Origin: Candidatus Mycalebacterium zealandia
GTDB taxonomy: Bacteria; Desulfobacterota_D; UBA1144; Nemesobacterales; Mycalebacteriaceae
Direction: 5' to 3'
Length of the DNA stretch: 64,000 nt
Assembly (NCBI GenBank): GCA_014075295.1
Contig: CP046180.1
Location: 186,001-250,000, forward strand
The translations under genes and the position numbers were made by a program. The notes beneath the pieces were generated by a model. That model was given only the letters and a program-made list of their open reading frames with translations. It ran no database searches and was not told the origin of the DNA. Shown here piece by piece: positions 52,017 to 60,229 of the stretch (positions are counted from its first letter, which is position 1; each line of letters begins with the position of its first letter).

Positions 52017-52424
52017 CTACCCCGTGTTCAGAACCATATAGGTAACCTGAGCGATTGAGACGGTTTTGCCGCCGGAATCTGTTAATTCCACCTGAACGGG
52101 GCAGAGTGTTTTGCCGGCTTTGATGACTTTTGCAACCGCCGTTACGCCGGATAAGCACGGATTGAGAAAGCGGATATTGATGTCTGTTGTTGTTATCGCG
52201 GCTTTGCTTCCCGCAACCGTCAATACCGCGGCCGCGGCCGCGGTGTCGGCAACGGTGGTCAGCAAACCGCCGTGAAAGGTTTCAAAAATGCCGTCGTAGT
52301 TTTCCTTTTTCGGGGCGGTGAGTTCGCACAGCCCTTTTTCAAGTCGCGCAATTTGCGCGCCGAGCAGCTTCATTATCGGAACGCGCTCCATTCTCTCGCG
52401 TACTTTTTCGACTTCGTTGCTCAC
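52017..52424 (-). CDS. PaaI/YdiI-type hotdog-fold thioesterase
   Basis: The 135-residue protein is a small hotdog thioesterase: MKLLGAQIARLEKGLCEL near residue 18 and NYDGIFETFHGGLLTTVADTAA near 42, where the HGG region marks the active site. The end is of the form VAKVIKAGKTL...VELTDSGGKTVSIAQVTY. Family members hydrolyse acyl-CoA thioesters such as phenylacetyl- or hydroxybenzoyl-CoA. The start is a GTG at 52424 with AAAGGAGG six bases upstream; a longer ATG-started frame running into folD is a shadow. It is divergent from folD and lies next to the decarboxylase operon. Confidence 0.87.
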   Translation of the reverse strand: MSNEVEKVRERMERVPIMKLLGAQIARLEKGLCELTAPKKENYDGIFETFHGGLLTTVADTAAAAAVLTVAGSKAAITTTDINIRFLNPCLSGVTAVAKVIKAGKTLCPVQVELTDSGGKTVSIAQVTYMVLNTG

Positions 52425-52523
52425 TTTTAACCTCCTTTGCGTCTCGCTGTCTGTTTTCCGGCTTTTGTTTATGGTAACCTGTACGCCCTCTGCTTTGAAC
52501 AAGGACTCGGAAAGAATCTTCAA

Positions 52524-53378
52524 ATGGCGGAAATCATAGACGGCAATGAAATCTCCAAACGCATACGCGGCGAAATCGCGGCGCAGGTGGAGAGTTTGCG
52601 CGAAAAAACCGGCGTAACGCCGGGGCTCGCGGCGGTTCTTGTTGGGAACGACCCGGCTTCGGAAATCTATGTCGCTCGGAAAAGGAGCGCCTGTTTTGAG
52701 GTTGGAATGCATTCCGAAGAGCACCGACTCGGCGCGCGGACAACCCAGAGTGAATTGCTTGACCTTATAGGCGAACTCAACACCGACCCGAAAGTTCACG
52801 GCATACTCGTCCAGCTTCCCCTGCCCGAAGCCATAAATGAGGTAACGGTGCTGAGAACGGTTTCGCCGCTCAAGGATGTTGACGGTTTCCATCCCGAAAA
52901 TATGGGAATGCTTATGGAAGGCAACCCGCGTTTCATCTCATGCACTCCCTACGGAATTATGGAGATTATTGACGGGCTCGGCGTCAACGTTGAGGGAATG
53001 GACATTGTGGTGGTGGGCAGGAGCAACATAGTGGGCAAGCCGGTCGCCGCGATGCTGCTCAACAGGGACGCCACGGTTACGGTTTGCCATCTGTGCACAA
53101 AAAATCTCGCGCATTTCACCCGCGAGGCGGAGATTCTGATAGTTGCCATAGGATGCAGTGAATTCATAAAAGGCGACATGATAAAAGAGGGCGCGATTAT
53201 TATAGACGTGGGAATCAACCGGAATGAGAAGGGAAAAATTACGGGCGATGTTGATTTTGAGAGCGTGTTTCCCAAATGCTCGCATATAACTCCCGTTCCC
53301 GGCGGCGTGGGACCGATGACGATAGCGATGCTCTTGAAAAACACCCTGATGGCGGCTGAGATTTACGCGCGCGGCTAA
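52524..53378 (+). CDS. folD: Methylenetetrahydrofolate dehydrogenase / cyclohydrolase
   Basis: Interconverts methylene-, methenyl- and formyl-tetrahydrofolate with NADP. The 284-residue protein has the catalytic Tyr/Lys stretch EIYVARKRSACFEVG near residue 50, VQLPLPEAI near 98, KDVDGFHPENMG near 120, the Rossmann motif VVGRSNIVGKP near 165 and a terminal PVPGGVGPMTIAML. I start at ATG 52524 (MAEIIDG); the upstream extension overlaps the thioesterase start region and is unlikely. It converges on folK, sharing 4 bases at the stop codons. Formyl-THF feeds PurH. Confidence 0.95.
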   Translation: MAEIIDGNEISKRIRGEIAAQVESLREKTGVTPGLAAVLVGNDPASEIYVARKRSACFEVGMHSEEHRLGARTTQSELLDLIGELNTDPKVHGILVQLPLPEAINEVTVLRTVSPLKDVDGFHPENMGMLMEGNPRFISCTPYGIMEIIDGLGVNVEGMDIVVVGRSNIVGKPVAAMLLNRDATVTVCHLCTKNLAHFTREAEILIVAIGCSEFIKGDMIKEGAIIIDVGINRNEKGKITGDVDFESVFPKCSHITPVPGGVGPMTIAMLLKNTLMAAEIYARG

Positions 53379-53890
53379 CCGCCGCTTCCGAACGGGAAGA
53401 ACTCGCTTTTCAGCATCTCAACGGACGCGGTTTCATCAAGTTCCCGGAGCAGTTCGGCGATGGTTTTACCGAGAACCGGATGGACAAAATCAGGCGCGAT
53501 TGCCGACATCGGTTCCAGAATAAAACGCCTTAAATGAGCAAGCGGGTGGGGGATTTTTAGCGACCGGTTTTCAAAAACCGTTTCGCCGTAAAAAAGAATG
53601 TCGAGATCCATCACTCTGGGCTTGTTGTTTCCCTTTTCGGTTCTGCCCATCTGTTTTTCAACCGCCTGAAGTTCAAGCAAAAACCGTTCGGGCGGCGGCG
53701 CGTCTCCAATCATCGCGACCGCGTTTATAAAAAAGGGTTGAACGCCTTCAATGCCTACCGGCTCGGTTTTATAGATTGGAGAAACTGCCTCAAGGCTCGC
53801 GAAACGCGATATGAGCAAAAGAGCCCGAACGCAGTTCGCCTCGCCGTTTCCAAGGTTTGACCCAAGCCCGACAAACGCTTTTTCGCTCAA
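53375..53890 (-). CDS. folK: 2-amino-4-hydroxy-6-hydroxymethyldihydropteridine pyrophosphokinase
   Basis: Transfers pyrophosphate from ATP to the pterin in folate synthesis. The 171-residue protein begins with AFVGLGSNLGN, then TEPVGIEGVQPFFINA near residue 60, the signature KPRVMDLDILFYG near 110, and PHPLAHLRRFILEP near 130. It starts at TTG 53890, overlapping the thiD stop in a TTGA junction with AGGGGG upstream. folD and folK, two folate genes, lie convergent and adjacent. Confidence 0.92.
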   Translation of the reverse strand: MSEKAFVGLGSNLGNGEANCVRALLLISRFASLEAVSPIYKTEPVGIEGVQPFFINAVAMIGDAPPPERFLLELQAVEKQMGRTEKGNNKPRVMDLDILFYGETVFENRSLKIPHPLAHLRRFILEPMSAIAPDFVHPVLGKTIAELLRELDETASVEMLKSEFFPFGSGG

Positions 53891-54648
53891 AAATTTCCCC
53901 CTTGAAGCGACTTTTTTATTTCTTCCGCCGTAAAGCGGCCCGCCTGCTCCACCGCTTCGGCATCTTCCCGCCCGAGCGCTTTGAGAGCGCAAAGCGCGGA
54001 CGAAAAAACGCAACCGCTTCCGTGCATTTCGCCGCCGATTCTTTCGCGTCCGATTTCAAAAAATTCAGCACCGTCAAAAAATGTGTCAATTATTCTCTCG
54101 TCCCGCAGGTGTCCGCCCGTTACCACAACCTTGCCGGCTCCGAGCGCGGCAATTTCACGCGCGGCGTTTTTAACATCTTTTGCGGTTTCTATCTTCCCGC
54201 CCCCGCAAATCTTCTCCGCTTCGGCGATGTTCGGAGTTACGAACCCGCAAAGCGGAAGCAGTTCTTTCTTTAACGCGTCCACTCCGTTTCCGGTGAGCAG
54301 ACTCGCGCCCGAACTTGATTGCATGACGGGGTCGGCAATGACGTTTTTAATTGAAAAATTCCTTATGTTGCGGCAGACGGCCGTAACAGTTTCCTCGTCA
54401 AGAAGCATTCCGGTTTTTGCCGAGTTCACGTTTTCCGCCCGTGCGGCGGCGAACTGCGCGTCAATAAAACCGGTGGCGATTTTCAGCGCGCCGGAAAATC
54501 CCACCTCGTTTTGCGCCGTCAGGCATGCGACAACGGCTCCGCTCTCCACTCCGAGCGCGGTGAAAGTTTTTATGTCTCTTGAGACTCCCGCGCCGCCCGA
54601 AGGGTCAAAACCGGCGATTGTAAGGGCGCGGGCGCGTTTGTTACCCAT
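53887..54648 (-). CDS. thiD: Hydroxymethylpyrimidine / phosphomethylpyrimidine kinase
   Basis: Phosphorylates HMP and HMP-P for thiamine synthesis. The 253-residue ribokinase-fold protein has TIAGFDPSGGAGVSRDIKTF near residue 10, DPVMQSSSGASLL near 105, VTGGHL near 180 and the C-terminal GSGCVFSSALCA anion-hole motif near 212. The ATG at 54648 is chosen; earlier in-frame starts would cross the promoter region of the divergent gene. It is coupled to folK through TTGA. No TPP riboswitch was seen in front. Confidence 0.93.
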   Translation of the reverse strand: MGNKRARALTIAGFDPSGGAGVSRDIKTFTALGVESGAVVACLTAQNEVGFSGALKIATGFIDAQFAAARAENVNSAKTGMLLDEETVTAVCRNIRNFSIKNVIADPVMQSSSGASLLTGNGVDALKKELLPLCGFVTPNIAEAEKICGGGKIETAKDVKNAAREIAALGAGKVVVTGGHLRDERIIDTFFDGAEFFEIGRERIGGEMHGSGCVFSSALCALKALGREDAEAVEQAGRFTAEEIKKSLQGGNF

Positions 54649-54740
54649 AGCCAAACTGTTTAACAGACAAGCGCGCATTTTACAAAAACCGCTTGTTTGA
54701 TATAATCCACCCTCTAACTTCATTTAGCAGAGGTGCAACA

Positions 54741-55154
54741 ATGGGTGAGCCACAAATTTTTATGCCGGAACTTTTCAAGGAGGACGAGAACGGAACTCTC
54801 CGTCTTGTCGCGGGCTACTGCCCGGAGTCCAAGAACTGGACTTTCCCCAAATATCTCGCTGACCCCGTGAGTTTTACCGACAACATTGAGGAGCGTCTTC
54901 TCAGCCCCACGGGAATTCTTCATTCGTTCACGATTGTTCGCAGAAGCATGCCCGAATACGTTGTGCCGTATGTTCTCGCCCTTGTTGATTTTCCCGACGA
55001 GGTCGTGCGTGTTATGGCACAGGTTGAAACGCAGGATGCCGGCGCGCTCACACTTGGCGAAGATATGGGCGTAACAACCGGATTTATAAGAAAAGCCGAA
55101 GACGACAGCGATGTGATTTCCTACAAATTCATTCCCGTTCGGGAAATGAAATAG
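54741..55154 (+). CDS. DUF35-type OB-fold protein lacking the zinc-ribbon cysteines
   Basis: The 137-residue protein resembles DUF35/Zn-ribbon OB-fold proteins that accompany thiolases and HMG-CoA synthases in acyl-CoA metabolism. It has RLVAGYCPESKNWTFPK near residue 20, TGILHSFTIVRRSMPEYVVPYVLALVDF near 70, a DMGVTTGF region and a C-terminal strand. The usual four zinc cysteines are reduced to one (in GYCPE), so the ribbon has probably lost its metal. A TATAAT (54701-54706) and an AGAGGTG ribosome site precede it. No thiolase is adjacent. Its last 26 bases overlap the convergent DUF192 gene. Confidence 0.7.
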   Translation: MGEPQIFMPELFKEDENGTLRLVAGYCPESKNWTFPKYLADPVSFTDNIEERLLSPTGILHSFTIVRRSMPEYVVPYVLALVDFPDEVVRVMAQVETQDAGALTLGEDMGVTTGFIRKAEDDSDVISYKFIPVREMK

Positions 55155-55650
55155 TTATTGCGCCGCGTTCAAGACCCTTTCTTTTCAACCAGCCCGCGGG
55201 CAGTTCAAGCGCCGCCGAATATGGTGCGGGCGGTTTGTAGGCGCGAGCGAGCGAAGAACAGCGTTTTTGCCATCCTCGCGTTTTTTCCCCTTCCCGGCGC
55301 GGGCATTTTTTCATCTCCGCGCCGCCAATCACTCTCCCGCCCTTTTCAATGTAGAGAATGTCCAAATCAAAGTGGGTGTTGAACATCCAGAATCCGGCTT
55401 TTTGCGGACGGTCGAAAACAAAAAGCATTCCGCTTCCGTTCCGCAGATTTTTTCTGCACATCAGCCCGCGTGTTTTTTCGGAGTCCGTTCGGGCGATTTC
55501 AGCGTTGATTTTGAGCCGCTTTTTCCCGTTTGCGAGGACAACCGTTTTTTTCGCCAGCGGTTTGGGATTGAAGCCCGCGCAGTCAGCTTCAAAGTCCGCC
55601 TGCGAAGACGGCGCGAAAACAAGCGCGGCGAATAAATACGCGCTCTTCAA
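55129..55650 (-). CDS. DUF192 family exported protein
   Basis: The 173-residue protein has a short signal peptide (1-18, ending QA). The DUF192 core has INAEIARTDSEKTRGLMCRKNL near residue 50, GMLFVFDRPQKAGFWMFNTHFDLDILYI near 75, and a C-terminal PYSAALELPAGWLKRKGL. The family is widespread and its function is unknown. An insertion rich in Arg, Lys and Cys (near residues 112-137) looks unusual. It begins at TTG 55650 in a TTGA overlap with the phosphohexomutase stop. Confidence 0.83.
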   Translation of the reverse strand: MKSAYLFAALVFAPSSQADFEADCAGFNPKPLAKKTVVLANGKKRLKINAEIARTDSEKTRGLMCRKNLRNGSGMLFVFDRPQKAGFWMFNTHFDLDILYIEKGGRVIGGAEMKKCPRREGEKTRGWQKRCSSLARAYKPPAPYSAALELPAGWLKRKGLERGAITISFPERE

Positions 55651-57017
55651 ATTTTTACGGCTCCGGCGATGATTGTTTCAAGCCCTTCCCGTATCTCACC
55701 TAGCCGTTTTTCACTTTTCGCTTCAAATCTCAGCACAAGCGCGGGCTGTGTGTTTGAGGCGCGCACAAGGCCCCAGCCGTCTTCAAACTCCACTCTCGCG
55801 CCGTCAATGTCTATGATTTTTGCTTCGGGGAATTTTTCCACTATCGCGCTTTTCGCGTTTTCCACCACGGTGAACTTTATGTCGTCCGGGCAGTCAAGCC
55901 GAATCTCCGGCGTTGAGAAAAGTTCCGGCACATCAGCAAGCAGTTCCGAAACCTCGCTGCCGGTTTTTGAAACAATTTCCAGAAGCCGCAAGCCTGCGTA
56001 AAGCGCGTCGTCATATCCGCCGAATCGCTCGCCGCCGAAAAACAGGTGTCCGCTCATCTCTCCGCCAAAGTCGGCTTTTTCCTCGGCGAGTTTCCTTTTC
56101 ATAACGGAGTGTCCGGTTTTCCACATAATCGTTTTCGCGCCGGCTTTCTCGCTGAGTTCAAAGAGCAGTTTTGAGCATTTGACATCTCCGATGATTTTCG
56201 CGCCGGCTTTTGAGCGCGCCGTATCAAGGGCGAAAATAAGCGCAAGCATGTCGCCGCGCACGACTGTTCCATTTTCGTCCACAACGCCAATCCGGTCGGC
56301 GTCTCCGTCAAAAGCCATTCCAAGCAGGGTTTTTTCGCTCCGCACTTTTTTAATCAGGTCGGCAAGGTTTTCTTCAATGGAAGGGTCGGGATGATGGTTC
56401 GGGAAATTTCCGTCCGGTTCGGTGAAAAGCCCGTCCGCTTTAAGCCCCAGTTTTTCAAACACCATGGGCGCGGCGATTCCGCCCGCTCCGTTTCCGCAGT
56501 CATAGGCGAAACCGATTCCGCTTTCCACCTTAACGCCGCCGCAGAGAAAATCGGCGTAGTTTTCCGCGATATCGGTTTTTGTAATTTTTCCGCGAACAAG
56601 TTTGCTTTTTCCCTCCGGCGGGCGTGCGAGCGATTTGATTTCATTGCCGAACATCGCCTGTTTGCCCATGCACAGTTTGAGCCCGTTGTATTCGGGCGGG
56701 TTGTGGCTCGCGGTTACAATCACACCACCGTGCGGCGTGAGATTGAACACGGAAAAATAGAGCATTGGCGTTGAAACAAGACCGATGTCCGTAACATTCA
56801 CGCCGCGCCCCGTTATGCCGCTTGTAAGCGCGGCGGCAAATTCCTCCGAACTCAGGCGGCAGTCGCGCCCGACCGAAACCGTTTTTGCTCCAAGCGCTTT
56901 CGCTTTTTCCCCATATGCCGCTCCGATGGCGAAGATGCGTTCTTCATCTATGCCATCGCCGACCACACCCCTGATGTCGTATTCGCGGAAGATGTTTTCA
57001 GAGTTTTTTGCGTTCAC
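55647..57017 (-). CDS. Phosphomannomutase / phosphoglucomutase
   Basis: Interconverts hexose-6- and hexose-1-phosphates for LPS, exopolysaccharide or nucleotide-sugar synthesis. The 456-residue protein shows REYDIRG near residue 11, the phosphoserine in TASHNPPEYNGLK near 100, the metal loop DGDADRIG near 237, the sugar loop GGEMSGHLFF near 320 and a C-terminal phosphate-binding RASNTQPALVLRFEA stretch, as in AlgC/ManB. The start is GTG at 57017. It is divergent from trpE, with a 65-base gap between their starts. Confidence 0.92.
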   Translation of the reverse strand: MNAKNSENIFREYDIRGVVGDGIDEERIFAIGAAYGEKAKALGAKTVSVGRDCRLSSEEFAAALTSGITGRGVNVTDIGLVSTPMLYFSVFNLTPHGGVIVTASHNPPEYNGLKLCMGKQAMFGNEIKSLARPPEGKSKLVRGKITKTDIAENYADFLCGGVKVESGIGFAYDCGNGAGGIAAPMVFEKLGLKADGLFTEPDGNFPNHHPDPSIEENLADLIKKVRSEKTLLGMAFDGDADRIGVVDENGTVVRGDMLALIFALDTARSKAGAKIIGDVKCSKLLFELSEKAGAKTIMWKTGHSVMKRKLAEEKADFGGEMSGHLFFGGERFGGYDDALYAGLRLLEIVSKTGSEVSELLADVPELFSTPEIRLDCPDDIKFTVVENAKSAIVEKFPEAKIIDIDGARVEFEDGWGLVRASNTQPALVLRFEAKSEKRLGEIREGLETIIAGAVKI

Positions 57018-57045
57018 AATTCTGCCTTGCGGGACGTGTTGCAGT

Positions 57046-57073
57046 TTGACTTTATTTTAACACTTTTTACCAT
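57046..57073 (+). promoter_or_regulatory. trpE promoter (near-leaderless)
   Basis: TTGACT (57046-57051), 16 bases, TACCAT (57068-57073). The GTG start at 57083 follows after 9 bases, so the mRNA would have about three leader bases. No trp leader peptide or attenuator fits here. Confidence 0.5.
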
Positions 57074-57082
57074 TAGCCCGTT

Positions 57083-58555
57083 GTGATTAAACCCTCTTTT
57101 GACGAATTCAGGAAAAAACTGAAATCCGGAAATGTTATTCCCGTCTGGGATGAGGTTCCCGCGAGCGGCGGCACGCCCGTTTCAGCTTTCGCCGGGATTG
57201 ACGAAGGCGGGCATTCATTCCTTTTTGAAAGCGTTGAAGGGGGAGACAAGTGGGCGAGATACAGTTTTCTCGGTTCCGGCGCGGACTGCGTTTTTAGAGC
57301 CAGAGGCGACAAAATTGAGATAGAGGAACGCGGCGCGGTATCGCGGGAAACCGGCGACCCGTTTGAGTGTTTGCGGACTTTGCTCGGGCGATACAAGTTT
57401 GTTGAAGACCCCGTGTTGCCGCGTTTCGCGGGCGGCGCGGTTGGTTATATGAGTTATGACGCGGTCAGATTTATTGAAAAACTGCCGCGGGAAAACCCCG
57501 ATGTGCTTGGCGTCTGGGATTTTTATTTTATGATAGCGCCCGCCGTTCTCATCTTTGACAATGTAAAAAATGATGTGAAAACGGTTGTTTGCGCCCACTG
57601 TCCAGAGGGAGCGGACGCGCGTGAGGTTTACGACTCCGCCGTGCGTGAAATAGAGCGGTTGAAAAAAGCGGTTTCATCTCCCGACGTCAAACGGAACGGC
57701 CCCCCGGCTCCGCGTCGCGGAGGCGGACTTGTGTCAAATTTTGAGAAGGACGATTTTGAAAACTCGGTAAACAGGGTGAAGGAATACATAAAAGACGGCG
57801 ACATAATTCAAGCCGTGATTTCGCAGAGGTGGAGTGCCGATTTGGATGTGAGTCCGTTCACGCTTTACAAAGCGTTGCGGGTTCTCAATCCGTCTCCGTA
57901 TATGTTTTTTCTTAAAATGCCCGACCAGATTCTTGTCGGCTCATCACCCGAAGTGATGGCGCGCGTGGAGGACGGAGTGGTTGAAAGCCGTCCGATTGCG
58001 GGCACAAGGCCGAGGGGCGCGGATGAAAAAGAAGACCTCGCTCTTGAAAAAGAGCTGCTTTCCGATGAAAAGGAAAGGGCGGAGCACATCATGCTTGTTG
58101 ATTTGGCGCGAAACGATCTGGGCAGGATAGCAAAGCCCGGAACCGTGCGCGTGGACTCTTTTATGAATGTTGAGCGGTATTCTCATGTGATGCACATAGT
58201 TTCAAACATCAAGGGCGCAATGACAGAGGGAACCGATGTTGTTGATGTTGTGAAGGCGACTTTTCCGTGTGGAACGCTGTCGGGCGCGCCGAAAGTGCGG
58301 GCGATGGAAATCATAGAGGAGATAGAGCCGGACACACGCGGTCCCTACGGCGGCACGGTGGGGTATATGAGTTTTTCGGGCGAGATGGACACCTGCATAA
58401 CCATCAGAACTTTCCTTATAAAAGACGGTAAAATCCATGTTCAGGCGGGCGCGGGAATTGTGGCGGATTCAGACCCCGCGCGCGAATATGAGGAAACCGT
58501 CAACAAAGCCAAGGGGCTTTTGAAAGCGCTTGAAAAGGCAAGAGAAATGGAATAG
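57083..58555 (+). CDS. trpE: Anthranilate synthase component I
   Basis: Makes anthranilate from chorismate with ammonia from TrpG. The 490-residue protein has the Trp-feedback motif FLFESVEGGDKWARYSF near residue 35, PYMFFLKMP near 275, the SRPIAGTRPRG region near 300, HIMLVDLARNDLGRI near 338 and the CGTLSGAPKVRAMEII signature near 395. The long N-terminal domain and feedback motif favour TrpE over PabB. GTG 57083 has no ribosome site. It is unusual that two lipoprotein genes on the opposite strand separate it from trpG. Confidence 0.93.
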   Translation: MIKPSFDEFRKKLKSGNVIPVWDEVPASGGTPVSAFAGIDEGGHSFLFESVEGGDKWARYSFLGSGADCVFRARGDKIEIEERGAVSRETGDPFECLRTLLGRYKFVEDPVLPRFAGGAVGYMSYDAVRFIEKLPRENPDVLGVWDFYFMIAPAVLIFDNVKNDVKTVVCAHCPEGADAREVYDSAVREIERLKKAVSSPDVKRNGPPAPRRGGGLVSNFEKDDFENSVNRVKEYIKDGDIIQAVISQRWSADLDVSPFTLYKALRVLNPSPYMFFLKMPDQILVGSSPEVMARVEDGVVESRPIAGTRPRGADEKEDLALEKELLSDEKERAEHIMLVDLARNDLGRIAKPGTVRVDSFMNVERYSHVMHIVSNIKGAMTEGTDVVDVVKATFPCGTLSGAPKVRAMEIIEEIEPDTRGPYGGTVGYMSFSGEMDTCITIRTFLIKDGKIHVQAGAGIVADSDPAREYEETVNKAKGLLKALEKAREME

Positions 58556-58605
58556 TTGGGAAATGTAATGCGCAACGAATTTACAGCAATTATTGAAGGG
58601 GGGCG

Positions 58606-59121
58606 TCAGAGACCTTCTTGGTGTAAAAACACTCCTTTGTCAATAATATAGAAGATGTTTTTATAGAATTCTTCATCTGTTATTTGTGCAACCTTTGAGA
58701 CAGCGCCTCTGGTATCGTAGATTTTAACTTGAGAAATTACTCTTACTTTTGATTTTTTTCCAAAACCTCTGACATTGACAGAAATTTCATGCACGCTGTT
58801 TTTGTCCCATGCAACATCATTGTCTCCGTCAAGTCCCTTTGAAAGCCCTCCAAAAAACTTGTTCCATCCTGATTCCACGTCGACTTCTTTGGTGCCGTAG
58901 ACAATACCCAACTTCTCATTAGCATTTTTGATTATGTAACCCTCATCCTGAAGAAAACCGAGAGACGCTTCTATGACGACTTCTTTTGGGGCTTCATATT
59001 CTCTGGTCTGCATTTGTCGGATTTGCAATTGTGTCATTTTGGGTGGACTTCCCGCTCCAACACAACCGCTTATGAGTGTTATAAAAAAAAGAGTAAAAAT
59101 TAAAGCAAGATGTTTTTTCAT
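58606..59121 (-). CDS. Uncharacterised lipoprotein
   Basis: The 171-residue protein has a lipoprotein signal with lipobox LISGC (Cys near residue 20). The mature part has a helical stretch (TQLQIRQMQTREYEAPKEVV), then alternating strands around NVRGFGKKSKVRVISQVKIYD. No family is recognised. It is AT-rich against its neighbours. Its start lies 20 bases after the stop of the next lipoprotein gene, so the two probably form an operon. The ATG at 59121 is chosen because it gives a standard lipoprotein leader. Confidence 0.8.
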   Translation of the reverse strand: MKKHLALIFTLFFITLISGCVGAGSPPKMTQLQIRQMQTREYEAPKEVVIEASLGFLQDEGYIIKNANEKLGIVYGTKEVDVESGWNKFFGGLSKGLDGDNDVAWDKNSVHEISVNVRGFGKKSKVRVISQVKIYDTRGAVSKVAQITDEEFYKNIFYIIDKGVFLHQEGL

Positions 59122-59140
59122 ATCAATGTTTATCAAGGGG

Positions 59141-59557
59141 TTAAAATTTGCTTGAATGGTAAGTAAAAGAACTCACATTCTTTTTGTCATCAAACTTGAT
59201 GATAACTGTTAAGGTTTTCTGCGTGGACGAACTCGCACCCGTGCTTTTGGCGCTTCCCCATAAGAGAGAAAGAACAAGCCCGACCCCGCCACTGCTTTGA
59301 GAGTAAGAAGCCTCACTTGCTATTTTGTCGTATACCCAAGTCTCCAAACCCTCTGAGTCACGGGTTACTATATTTGGAGAACCAAGGGATTGTGCAACAT
59401 CGGCTTGGCTCATTCCTTTTTGAATGTCTCTTTGGACTATTCCCACAGTCATCTCTTGTTCTTGCGAACTTGCAAGACTGCGCGAATGATCGGCTGCTGT
59501 CATTCCACAACTGACAGTCAGCAGTGCCAAGATGCAAAGAACACTTACACTTTTCAT
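59141..59557 (-). CDS. BamE/SmpA-like lipoprotein
   Basis: The 138-residue protein has a lipobox TVSCG (Cys near residue 17), a charged N-terminal region, then the SmpA/OmlA-like core IQKGMSQADVAQSLGSPNIVTRDSEGLETWVY near residue 45-75 and a C-terminal strand pair TLTVIIKFDDKKNVSSF. The KGM-x(n)-V-x(2)-LG-x-P pattern is typical of BamE-fold proteins, but many relatives are not Bam subunits. A low-complexity Ser/Gly segment lies between. It is the first gene of an AT-rich two-gene operon between trpE and trpG. Confidence 0.8.
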   Translation of the reverse strand: MKSVSVLCILALLTVSCGMTAADHSRSLASSQEQEMTVGIVQRDIQKGMSQADVAQSLGSPNIVTRDSEGLETWVYDKIASEASYSQSSGGVGLVLSLLWGSAKSTGASSSTQKTLTVIIKFDDKKNVSSFTYHSSKF

Positions 59558-59635
59558 TTTTTTCTCCCTCTGCGCTCTTGCGCGAAAATATAGATGTACA
59601 GTACAAGATTAAGGTTTCAAGCGCGAGTCTTTGTG

Positions 59636-59641
59636 TATAAT
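59636..59641 (+). promoter_or_regulatory. -10 element directly before trpG
   Basis: A perfect TATAAT lies 9 bases before the trpG ATG. No -35 at 16-18 bases was found. As in mutS and trpE, no Shine-Dalgarno site is present, which suggests a near-leaderless mRNA. Confidence 0.5.
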
Positions 59642-59650
59642 TTGCCTTTA

Positions 59651-60226
59651 ATGATCTTAATGATAGACAACTACGATTCTTTTACCTACAACCTTGTTCA
59701 TTATTTTGAGGAACTCGGAAAAGAGGTTTCCACCCACCGCAATGACGAAATATTGCCGGACGGGATTGAAAAACTCTCCCCCGAAATGATTGTGATTTCA
59801 CCGGGTCCGTGTTCACCTGAAAAATCGGGTGTTTCGGTTGAAATTGTTAAAAAATTCGCCGGAAAAACGCCCATTCTCGGCGTTTGCCTCGGCCATCAGG
59901 CAATCGCGCACGCTTTCGGGGCGGAGATTGTCCGCGCGGAGCGGCTTCTGCACGGAAAGACCTCCGAAATTCATCACACGGGCGCGGGAGTTTTCAAAGA
60001 TCTGCCGAGCCCTTTCAACGCCACGCGGTATCACTCGCTGATTGTCGCGCCGGACACTTTGCCCGAAGATTTTGAAGTTACGGCGTGGACCGACACCGAT
60101 GAGATTATGGGAATAAAGCACAAACAATTTTCGGGTTCCGGACGGCTTGAAGGCGTTCAGTTTCATCCCGAATCAATCCTGACCGAACACGGAAAAGATC
60201 TTCTGAAAAACTTTATTGAGGGGTGA
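59651..60226 (+). CDS. trpG: Anthranilate / aminodeoxychorismate synthase glutaminase
   Basis: Supplies ammonia from glutamine to TrpE (and possibly PabB). The 191-residue class-I amidotransferase begins [16 protein letters not shown], has ISPGPCSPE near residue 55, the nucleophile Cys in [14 protein letters not shown] near 80, and the His/Glu in [14 protein letters not shown] near 172. Start is ATG 59651, or ATG 59660 three codons later. trpE lies 1.1 kb upstream on the same strand. An acyl-CoA ligase starts 3 bases after its stop and is likely co-transcribed. Confidence 0.93.
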   Translation: MILMIDNYDSFTYNLVHYFEELGKEVSTHRNDEILPDGIEKLSPEMIVISPGPCSPEKSGVSVEIVKKFAGKTPILGVCLGHQAIAHAFGAEIVRAERLLHGKTSEIHHTGAGVFKDLPSPFNATRYHSLIVAPDTLPEDFEVTAWTDTDEIMGIKHKQFSGSGRLEGVQFHPESILTEHGKDLLKNFIEG

Positions 60227-60229
60227 AAA

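Noticed and set aside
52425-52892. A 156-residue N-terminal extension of the PaaI-type thioesterase
   Set aside because: It is antisense to folD, and the family N-terminus starts at the GTG at 52424 with a strong AAAGGAGG site.
57018-57082. trp leader peptide or attenuator before trpE
   Set aside because: The 65-base divergent gap has no Trp-codon run, no terminator/antiterminator stems, and the predicted transcript starts next to the GTG.
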